64,000 nt of DNA from Burkholderiaceae bacterium. GTDB lineage: Bacteria > Pseudomonadota > Gammaproteobacteria > Burkholderiales > Burkholderiaceae. A program made the translations under genes and the position numbers. The notes beneath the pieces are model-generated. The model was given only the letters and a program-made list of their open reading frames with translations. It did not search any database and was not told the DNA's origin. The stretch covers positions 42,744-106,743 of the forward strand of contig CANFWB010000001.1 of assembly GCA_947450605.1 (NCBI GenBank), written 5' to 3'. Below are positions 56,989 through 64,000 of this stretch, piece by piece (the first letter of the stretch is position 1; each line of letters opens with the position of its first letter).

Positions 56989-57244
56989 AGTGCTTCACCT
57001 CCCTACGATTTGCCCTTCTCGCTGAAATAATCCTCATAGCCTTAGGCCTTTTTGTGCAAACCACCACAAATACCCTACCCTTTAGCATTCCCATCAATCG
57101 AAAACGTTCTTCCCCATAATCCCAGCGCTGATCTTTTTCTATCAGCAGATTAGGATCTACAAAAATTGATATCACATATGCAAAATCGAAATTTCGAGAG
57201 ATCTGGCATAAGTCACTTTTAGCCATATCCCATTCAAACTCCAT
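56966..57244 (-). CDS. BrnT-type ribonuclease toxin
   Basis: A 92 aa RelE-superfamily toxin with the BrnT pattern: MEFEWDMAKSD at the start, WDYGEERFRLMGMLKGRVFVVVCT in the middle and MRIISARRANRREVKHYEE at the end, including the conserved RIISARRA-x-R-R and HYEE. It would cleave RNA and inhibit translation. The ATG has no clear Shine-Dalgarno. It and its antitoxin lie between two identical terminator hairpins. Confidence 0.9.
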   Translation of the reverse strand: MEFEWDMAKSDLCQISRNFDFAYVISIFVDPNLLIEKDQRWDYGEERFRLMGMLKGRVFVVVCTKRPKAMRIISARRANRREVKHYEENHSS

Positions 57245-57296
57245 TGACCTAATTGTAGGCCAATGAACTACTCATAGTCAAGTAGCGCCTAACGAA

Positions 57297-57327
57297 AAAA
57301 AAATGCCTAGCAGTGCTAGGCATTTTT
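57297..57327 (-). terminator. Intrinsic terminator of hppA (copy 2 of the duplicated hairpin)
   Basis: The same 12-bp stem and CAGTG loop as the trxB terminator, here serving the minus strand with a run of nine T on that side. Lies 26 bp beyond the hppA stop. Confidence 0.92.
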
Positions 57328-57352
57328 GTTTATTGCATTTGATTTTTAATCG

Positions 57353-59413
57353 TTAACGACTCACCACCGGCAATAGCGGCACGATCAACAGTGCCACGAT
57401 GTTAATGATCTTGATCAGTGGATTCACTGCGGGGCCGGCTGTATCTTTGTAGGGGTCGCCTACAGTGTCGCCAGTAACAGCCGCTTTGTGCGCCTCGGAT
57501 CCCTTGCCACCGAAATGACCTTCTTCGATATATTTCTTAGCGTTATCCCAGGCACCACCACCAGTACACATAGAGATGGCGACAAACAAACCGGTCACAA
57601 TCGTGCCCATCAGTAAACCACCCAGGGCAGCAGGTCCTAGCAAGAGTCCGACCGCAATAGGTGCCACCACCGGTAACAGTGAGGGAACAATCATTTCTTT
57701 GATTGCGGCAGAGGTCAACATATCCACCGCCTTGCCGTACTCGGGTTTTGCAGTGCCTTCCATAATTCCAGGGATCTCGCGAAACTGACGGCGCACCTCT
57801 TCAACTACCGCACCAGCACAACGCCCAACTGCTTCCATTGCCATCGCGCCAAACAAATACGGAATCATGCCGCCAATAAAGAGGCCGATGATCACCATAT
57901 GGTTTGATAGATCAAATGACACTTGCTGGCCAATGGATTCCAATGCGTGGGTGTAATCGGCAAACAATACCAAGGCAGCCAAACCAGCTGAACCGATTGC
58001 ATAACCCTTAGTGACTGCTTTAGTGGTGTTACCAACTGCATCTAGTGGATCAGTGATATCGCGCACGGATTGTGGCAAGCCAGCCATCTCTGCAATACCA
58101 CCAGCGTTATCGGTAATAGGACCATAGGCATCCAGAGCCACCACAATTCCAGCCATGGACAGCATTGCGGTAGCAGCAATCGCAATGCCATAAATACCGG
58201 CAAGCCAATAAGCCACATAAATCGCAGCGCAAACAAACAGGACGGGATAGGCAGTCGACTTCATCGAGATACCCAAACCTGCAATGATGTTGGTGCCATG
58301 GCCCTTAGTGGAGGCCTCAGCAATATGTTGCACTGGTTTGAATTGGGTGCCCGTGTAGTACTCGGTAATCCAAACTAGACCAGCAGTGAGCACCAAACCC
58401 ACTACAGTAGAGCCAAACAAACGCCACTGACTTCCTGGGATACCGAGGGCATCGTCAGGCATGATGAAATTGGTCACAAAATAGAATGCAACTAAAGAAA
58501 TGCCTCCAGCCACAATTAAACCTTTGTAGAGCGCAGGCATGACATTCTTCATGCCTGGCGTTGCCTTAACAAATGAGCAGCCAACAATCGAGGCAATGAT
58601 CGAAACTCCTCCAAGCACCAGTGGATAAACAATTGCAGCTACCGGAGCAGCAGACACCATGAGTGCACCCAAAACCATCGTCGCAATTAGTGTCACGGCG
58701 TAAGTTTCAAATAAGTCGGCTGCCATACCGGCACAGTCGCCAACGTTATCGCCAACGTTATCGGCAATCACCGCTGGGTTGCGCGGATCATCCTCCGGAA
58801 TACCCGCCTCAACCTTTCCAACCAAGTCCGCGCCAACGTCAGCGCCTTTAGTGAAAATTCCGCCGCCCAATCGCGCGAAGATAGAAATCAAAGAGGAGCC
58901 GAATGCTAAGCCAATCAAGGGGTGCAATACTGATGAAAGGTCTTTCCCTGCGCCAACCGATACTAGGAACATAAAGAAAAGGCCCACACCAAGCAAGCCA
59001 AGGCCTACTACCAACATCCCCGTAATGGCGCCGCCTTTAAATGCCACATTAAGGGCTTCGTTCATCCCTTTAGTAGCAGCCTCCGCAGTACGCACATTCG
59101 CACGCACCGAAACATTCATACCAATAAAGCCGCAAGCCCCGGAAAGCACTGAGCCAATCACAAAGCCAATGGCCGTCGCAAAATCTAAAAATAGGGCTAT
59201 CAGGATAGTGAGGACTACGCCAACAATGGCAATCGTCTTGTATTGGCGCGATAAATAAGCTGCAGCGCCCAGTTGAATTGCTTCAGCAATCTCTTGCATC
59301 TTCGCATTACCGGTACTTTGCTTCAGTATCCACCCGCGCATCACAAAACCATAAATCACGGCTAGAACACCGCATACCAAGGAAAAATACAAGCCTAATG
59401 TGACATTACTCAT
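57353..59413 (-). CDS. hppA: Membrane-bound proton-pumping pyrophosphatase
   Basis: A 686 aa protein with about 16 helices. The catalytic block is [20 protein letters not shown], then [20 protein letters not shown]. In the K+-dependent class GNTTAA is expected; here [10 protein letters not shown] shows Lys in the key position, pointing to the K+-independent H+-pump. It couples hydrolysis of pyrophosphate to H+ export. A soluble pyrophosphatase gene starts divergently 170 bp away. Confidence 0.95.
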   Translation of the reverse strand: MSNVTLGLYFSLVCGVLAVIYGFVMRGWILKQSTGNAKMQEIAEAIQLGAAAYLSRQYKTIAIVGVVLTILIALFLDFATAIGFVIGSVLSGACGFIGMNVSVRANVRTAEAATKGMNEALNVAFKGGAITGMLVVGLGLLGVGLFFMFLVSVGAGKDLSSVLHPLIGLAFGSSLISIFARLGGGIFTKGADVGADLVGKVEAGIPEDDPRNPAVIADNVGDNVGDCAGMAADLFETYAVTLIATMVLGALMVSAAPVAAIVYPLVLGGVSIIASIVGCSFVKATPGMKNVMPALYKGLIVAGGISLVAFYFVTNFIMPDDALGIPGSQWRLFGSTVVGLVLTAGLVWITEYYTGTQFKPVQHIAEASTKGHGTNIIAGLGISMKSTAYPVLFVCAAIYVAYWLAGIYGIAIAATAMLSMAGIVVALDAYGPITDNAGGIAEMAGLPQSVRDITDPLDAVGNTTKAVTKGYAIGSAGLAALVLFADYTHALESIGQQVSFDLSNHMVIIGLFIGGMIPYLFGAMAMEAVGRCAGAVVEEVRRQFREIPGIMEGTAKPEYGKAVDMLTSAAIKEMIVPSLLPVVAPIAVGLLLGPAALGGLLMGTIVTGLFVAISMCTGGGAWDNAKKYIEEGHFGGKGSEAHKAAVTGDTVGDPYKDTAGPAVNPLIKIINIVALLIVPLLPVVSR

Positions 59414-59583
59414 GCTTGAACCCCTTAAAAATTAGATCTACATTGTTTTTATCTGACGCCTACGTCAGCCCACTTCTGAAAGCGATAAACTAGAGCCTAT
59501 AAGCATTATTAGTATGTAGCAGAATTACCACCCCAACTCTTTTGTAAGATCAGGGTATCTACCAATCACCTTCCGGAGTATGT

Positions 59584-60123
59584 ATGAGTCTCGACAACGT
59601 CAAACCAGGTAAAAAAATCCCTGAAAGCTTCAATGTCATCATTGAAATCCCAATGAATGCAGATCCAATCAAGTACGAAGTAGATAAGGAAAGTGGCGCT
59701 ATTTTTGTTGATCGCTTCATGGGCACTGCCATGCATTACCCATGTAACTATGGCTATATCAATAAAACGATTGCTGGTGATGGTGATCCTGTTGACGTTC
59801 TGGTAATTACGCCATTCCCATTGATTCCTGGCGTGGTTGTTAGTTGCCGCGCAATTGGGGTATTGATGATGGAAGATGAAGGCGGTCAAGATGCCAAGTT
59901 ATTGGCCGTTCCAGAAGATAAGATTTTACCAATCTACACCCACTGGCAAAAACCAGAAGATATCAACCCATTGCGTTTAAACCAAATCCAACACTTCTTC
60001 GAGCACTATAAAGATCTCGAGCCAGGCAAGTGGGTCAAAGTACAAGGTTGGGGTGGTGTTGCTGATGCACATAAAGAAATTCTTGAGGGCATTGAGGCAT
60101 ACAACAAAGCACATCAAAGTTAA
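59584..60123 (+). CDS. ppa: Soluble inorganic pyrophosphatase
   Basis: A 179 aa family I pyrophosphatase: [24 protein letters not shown] holds the D-G-D-P-x-D motif that binds Mg2+, and [15 protein letters not shown] is the conserved end. It removes pyrophosphate from biosynthesis. Its divergence from hppA suggests that soluble and membrane enzymes share the same pool and maybe regulation. GGAG lies before the ATG. Confidence 0.96.
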   Translation: MSLDNVKPGKKIPESFNVIIEIPMNADPIKYEVDKESGAIFVDRFMGTAMHYPCNYGYINKTIAGDGDPVDVLVITPFPLIPGVVVSCRAIGVLMMEDEGGQDAKLLAVPEDKILPIYTHWQKPEDINPLRLNQIQHFFEHYKDLEPGKWVKVQGWGGVADAHKEILEGIEAYNKAHQS

Positions 60124-60147
60124 TTCATATTCATCCTGTTATCCGGA

Positions 60148-61767
60148 GTGAGCTCGCAAAAAATCGCCCTAGCGCAAATCAACCCTCTTCTGGGTGATTT
60201 GCCTGGCAACGCGCAGCTCATCTCTCAAGCCGCTGCAAATGCTTATGCACAAGGCGCAAATATAGTTTTAACGCCAGAGCTCTCACTTACCGGCTACCCC
60301 CCAGAGGATTTACTCTTGCGCCCTGCTTTTATTGAGGCCGCAGAACGTGAGCTCAGCTCTTTAATACTGGAGCTCCAGCAATTTCCTGGGCTCACTGTCA
60401 TCGTTGGCCACCCGAAACAGACTAGTGCGGGATTGCATAACTACGCCTCAGTCATTCGGGATGGCAAAGTGGTTGCTGGCTACGCCAAACAAGAGTTACC
60501 CAATCACGAGGTATTCGATGAGGTACGTTATTTCACACCAGGTAATCAAGCCTGTGTATTTGAAAGTGCTGGCATCCGATTCGGACTGATTCTGTGTGAA
60601 GATGCGTGGCATGCAGGACCTGCAAAGCAAGCGCATGCTGCCGACGCTCAAGTTCTGCTGGTACTGAACGCTTCACCTTATCACCTCCAAAAAGAAAGTC
60701 TACGCATTGAAGTTCTTCGCAAGCATATTGCGATCACCAAAATGCCTTTGGTCTATGTCAATGCGGTTGGCGGGCAGGATGAATTGGTATTTGATGGTGG
60801 ATCCTTTGCACTAAATAATGCAGGTGAAGTGGTCATGGCGATGCCCCAGTTTGAAACCGGCCTTGGCTTTGTAGCTGTCAATGCATCTGGTGATTTAGAG
60901 CAAGGGTTGGTCATTCCACCTGTCAGTGTGGAAGCTCAGGCTTATCAGGCGCTTGTTTTGGGTGTGCGTGACTACGTTCAAAAGAATCACTTTCCTGGCG
61001 TCATCATCGGGCTCTCTGGAGGCGTTGATTCTGCATTGGTGCTAGCGATTGCAGTAGACGCATTAGGCGCCGATCAAGTGCGTACCGTCATGATGGCCTC
61101 TCGCTATACCGCTGATATCTCCTGGATTGATGCACGAGAAATGGCTCAGAATCTGAATGTTCAATACGATGAGATTCCGATTAGTGAACCCGTGGATGCG
61201 TTAGAGCATGCCTTAGCTGAACAATTTAAGGGCTTGAAGTTAGATGCCACCGAAGAAAATATTCAGGCTAGAGTGCGTGGCACTCTTTTAATGGCCCTCT
61301 CTAACAAAACCGGTCGACTCGTCCTCACCACAGGCAATAAAAGCGAAATGGCGGTTGGTTACTGCACCCTCTATGGCGACATGGCTGGTGGCTTTGCAGT
61401 GATTAAAGATATTGCCAAGACTTTGGTCTATCGCTTGTGCGCTTATCGCAACAGCATTGCCCCCATCATTCCGGAGCGGATTCTGACGCGTGCACCTTCT
61501 GCTGAATTGCGCCCAGACCAGACTGATCAAGATAGCCTGCCATCCTATGAAGTATTGGACGGGATTGTCGAGCGTTATATGGAGCAAAACCAATCGATTG
61601 CCCAAATCATTGCTGCTGGGTTTGATCCTGAGAGCGTTGAAAAGGTCACTCGACTGATTAAACTCAACGAATACAAACGTCGCCAAGCGCCTCCTGGCGT
61701 TCGCGTAACCACACGAGCCTTTGGACGCGACTGGCGCTACCCCATCACCTCTCAATTTAGAGCCTAA
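60148..61767 (+). CDS. nadE: Glutamine-dependent NAD+ synthetase
   Basis: A 539 aa two-domain enzyme. The N-terminal nitrilase domain (residues 1-about 265) has the Glu-Lys-Cys triad in LTPELSLTGYPPEDLL, AKQELPN and LILCEDAWH, which frees ammonia from glutamine; the C-terminal domain has the ATP site GLSGGVDSALVLAI and NKSEMAVGYCTLYGDMAGG. It makes NAD from deamido-NAD. The GTG at 60148 overlaps GGAG, an odd ribosome site, but no better start is seen. 25 bp after ppa. Confidence 0.94.
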   Translation: MSSQKIALAQINPLLGDLPGNAQLISQAAANAYAQGANIVLTPELSLTGYPPEDLLLRPAFIEAAERELSSLILELQQFPGLTVIVGHPKQTSAGLHNYASVIRDGKVVAGYAKQELPNHEVFDEVRYFTPGNQACVFESAGIRFGLILCEDAWHAGPAKQAHAADAQVLLVLNASPYHLQKESLRIEVLRKHIAITKMPLVYVNAVGGQDELVFDGGSFALNNAGEVVMAMPQFETGLGFVAVNASGDLEQGLVIPPVSVEAQAYQALVLGVRDYVQKNHFPGVIIGLSGGVDSALVLAIAVDALGADQVRTVMMASRYTADISWIDAREMAQNLNVQYDEIPISEPVDALEHALAEQFKGLKLDATEENIQARVRGTLLMALSNKTGRLVLTTGNKSEMAVGYCTLYGDMAGGFAVIKDIAKTLVYRLCAYRNSIAPIIPERILTRAPSAELRPDQTDQDSLPSYEVLDGIVERYMEQNQSIAQIIAAGFDPESVEKVTRLIKLNEYKRRQAPPGVRVTTRAFGRDWRYPITSQFRA

Positions 61768-61828
61768 GCTGCTCCAAGAAGTCTTTTGGGGTAATTACTT
61801 GCAGTTCTAGGTATGATTACCGTATTAA

Positions 61829-62176
<348 letters not shown>

Positions 62177-62192
62177 AAACCGCTACCCAATA

Positions 62193-62218
62193 ACGCTGGC
62201 TCCTTTTGGAGTTAGCGT
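62193..62218. terminator. Hairpin between glnB and the convergent RodZ-like gene
   Basis: ACGCTGGCTCC / GGAGTTAGCGT forms an 11-bp stem (two G-T wobbles) with a TTTT loop. It overlaps the stop of the minus-strand gene. No U-tract on either side, so its strength as a terminator is doubtful. Confidence 0.5.
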
Positions 62219-63186
62219 GGCTGAGAATCCGTCCGATCTGCAAGCGGATTGAGTACCTCAGAGGCTTCCAAAATGAGTGTTTTGATGTCAGGATTGGATA
62301 GGCGCACTTTTGCACCCTGGAAATAGACATCTACCTGATTCAAGCCGGCAGTCAACACTTTAAACGGTGACTTCCCATAAAAAGATGCCCCCACTCCAGG
62401 CTCAACCAGTTTATTTTGAGTCTTGCCCGAAGCATCAATCACGCAAACAATCTGTTTTGATTTGGCTTGAACATAAACCATATCCGCCACTTTACGAGGC
62501 GCCTCTGGCTTGTAGCTTATGATGCCCTCCTCAGCAGGGCAAGCGCCCAAAACCTCCGCAGTACTCGCTGAGGCTGAATTGGCGGTGACTGGCGCGGCGC
62601 CAGGCGCTGACTCAATAGGTGCCACCACCTGGGGTGGAGCAGGCTCAATCATTTCTTCTTTTACGACGATGATTTCTTCTGGCTTATCTGCGAAAAATAA
62701 TGGCTGCAAATTCACCACTGAAAACACTGCAGCGGCAAGTACGCCGAGCCAAAGAAAAATCTTTTTTTGTGAAGTCGATTTTGGCTTGGCAACAGCTCTA
62801 GAAAATGGCGCCTCTTTGACCCGTTCTTTTGTAACTAGCTCTTTTTTTGCTTCTGCAACTACCGCTGCAGGTAACCGCATCTCCCCGACTTGATCTTCGA
62901 GTTCAAGGGCGGCATCTTGTTTTGCATCTAACTTTCCTGGAATCTGTGCGCCGTATTGAAACGCCTCTTCATCGCTTAAATTGAGCAACCTTGCTACTTT
63001 CTTGGCAGCAGTGATTTTAATCTGAGATCCATAAAAGGAACTTGTTTCACCGTTTTCAATTTGTTCAATTTGGCGAGTCGATAGACAGGCCATGCCACCC
63101 AGATCCTTGGCGCTGATACCCAGCTTTTCACGAGCCTTCTTAAAGGCCTCTTTGCAAATTTCAGGAAGCTTAGAGTTTGTAGTCAC
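62212..63186 (-). CDS. RodZ-like HTH membrane protein
   Basis: A 324 aa protein: N-terminal XRE-like HTH (LGISAKDLGGMACLSTRQIEQIENGETSSF), a charged linker, one membrane helix (IFLWLGVLAAAVFSVVNL at about 145-165), a Pro/Ala-rich stretch, and a C-terminal DUF4115-like beta domain (VYVQAKSKQIVCVIDASGKTQNKLVEPGVGASFYGKSPFKV). This is the RodZ architecture, although the HTH is less like RodZ's. RodZ binds MreB and sets cell shape. No mreB or ispG is adjacent, so rodZ is not assigned. Confidence 0.8.
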   Translation of the reverse strand: MTTNSKLPEICKEAFKKAREKLGISAKDLGGMACLSTRQIEQIENGETSSFYGSQIKITAAKKVARLLNLSDEEAFQYGAQIPGKLDAKQDAALELEDQVGEMRLPAAVVAEAKKELVTKERVKEAPFSRAVAKPKSTSQKKIFLWLGVLAAAVFSVVNLQPLFFADKPEEIIVVKEEMIEPAPPQVVAPIESAPGAAPVTANSASASTAEVLGACPAEEGIISYKPEAPRKVADMVYVQAKSKQIVCVIDASGKTQNKLVEPGVGASFYGKSPFKVLTAGLNQVDVYFQGAKVRLSNPDIKTLILEASEVLNPLADRTDSQPR

Positions 63187-63267
63187 AAAAGCACTTTAGG
63201 TGATTGATGCATCAAACGGGTACCCCATCATAGTACCTATGCACTACGGGGAAAATTAGCCCAATAG

Positions 63268-63894
63268 CTAGCTATTCTGAATATTTTCAAGGTTGGATTC
63301 AAGGTACTTTGCAACTAATATTTGTAGTGATTCCACATTCATCTTATCCATCACCCTCGCTTTATGAACTTTAATCGTGGCATCCGTAGTTCCCAGTTTG
63401 ATGGCAATATCCTTATTTAGCAATCCTTTGACCAGCCAAAAGCACACCTCCTTCTCTCTCGGCGTTAAGGTAGCGTAGTCCCTCTTGGTTTCGACCTCCT
63501 TCGAAACGCGCTTAAGCTGGCGCCTATCAAAGTCCAGAGCGTCAGCTACGGCCTTCAGCAAATCCTCTAAATTAAAGGGTTTAAAGAGAAAATCCATGGC
63601 GCCCTGTTTCAGGCCCTTCACAATTTGGTGGGGATGACTCTGCCCGCTCACAAACACAATTGGGGTTTTGCGACCCAGTTGCAGGAGTTTTTCCTGTAAA
63701 TCTAGGCCCGTCATATCCGGCATCTGCATATCCAACAAGATCACCGCCGGCGCAACCGGTAGAGAGTGCTCCAAAAATGTCGCCGCAGAGGAAAAGTCCT
63801 CAACGATATAACCAACATCTTTCAGCATCCTGCGCAAAGAGGTGCGCATCGACTCATCGTCGTCAATTAGATAGATGTGACCAACTTTAGTCAT
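63268..63894 (-). CDS. FixJ/NarL-type LuxR response regulator
   Basis: The start at 63894 (MTKVGHIYLIDDDESM) is preferred to the track start. About 208 aa: receiver domain with IDDDE, phospho-Asp in ILLDMQMP, Thr/Ser in FVSGQSH and Lys in LFKPFNL; then a LuxR helix-turn-helix (LTPREKEVCFWLVKGLLNKDIAIKLGTTDATIKVHKARVMDKM). No histidine kinase gene lies in the window, though one may precede it beyond the right edge. Targets unknown. Confidence 0.9.
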   Translation of the reverse strand: MTKVGHIYLIDDDESMRTSLRRMLKDVGYIVEDFSSAATFLEHSLPVAPAVILLDMQMPDMTGLDLQEKLLQLGRKTPIVFVSGQSHPHQIVKGLKQGAMDFLFKPFNLEDLLKAVADALDFDRRQLKRVSKEVETKRDYATLTPREKEVCFWLVKGLLNKDIAIKLGTTDATIKVHKARVMDKMNVESLQILVAKYLESNLENIQNS

Positions 63895-64000
63895 TGAATT
63901 TAAAAGAAAAAGTAATAGATAAAGCAATGTACTGCAGCTTTTTTAGGAAGGATATTAGCCTTCAAGCTAATAATAGGAGTCAATCAGCAAATACAATAGA
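63895..64000. other. Window end, no feature seen
   Basis: This short AT-rich stretch upstream of the response regulator shows no gene start, hairpin or tRNA. It may contain that gene's promoter. Confidence 0.4.

Overview
The window is a stretch of bacterial chromosome with moderate G+C. Gene content and order (uup, ompW, hemN, yaeQ, slyX, ydcH-like, an H1-like lysine-rich protein, ftsK-lolA-serS, trxB, H+-pyrophosphatase beside ppa, nadE-glnB, many TctC/Bug binding proteins) fit a small-genome freshwater betaproteobacterium of the Burkholderiaceae, most like Polynucleobacter. That assignment is recognition from protein sequence, not a database result. No phage, insertion sequence, rRNA or CRISPR array is visible.

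Layout. 1-9500: a leftward Tad/Flp pilus locus (flp, tadV, rcpC, rcpA, a small lipoprotein, tadZ, tadA, tadB, tadC) that runs into a family-2 glycosyltransferase and a methyltransferase cut by the window edge. 9500-15300: membrane and lipoprotein genes of unknown function, a diguanylate cyclase, and a small MarR-like regulator with no ordinary start codon. 15300-28000: housekeeping genes (uup, a P-loop kinase, ompW behind two FNR-type boxes, hemN, yaeQ, slyX, asmA, phnA) with a PIN-domain gene and a HigBA-type toxin-antitoxin pair whose toxin is frameshifted. 28000-37100: a histone-H1-like fusion protein, a ferric-iron ABC transporter with a Fur-like site, cytochrome bd oxidase, and a folE-folB pair. 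37100-39500: a glycosyltransferase, an RraA-type aldolase and a TctC binding protein.

39600-44200 surrounds recQ and a prlF-yhaV toxin-antitoxin module. It is studded with decayed copies of the 3' end of tRNA-Ser(CGA), whose intact gene sits at the right end, and looks like a worn integration hotspot. 44200-51200 holds a five-gene operon (pdxA-like, haloacetate-dehalogenase-like hydrolase, tctC, leuC, leuD) with a divergent LysR regulator and a TSUP exporter gene nearby. It looks like an uncharacterised organic-acid catabolic pathway and is the best candidate here for new biochemistry.

51200-64000: the core genes serS, lolA, ftsK, trxB, hppA, ppa, nadE and glnB, then a RodZ-like HTH membrane protein and a FixJ/NarL-type response regulator. 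Between trxB and hppA lies a BrnT-type toxin with an XRE antitoxin, flanked by two identical terminator hairpins, which suggests the module was inserted into a shared terminator.
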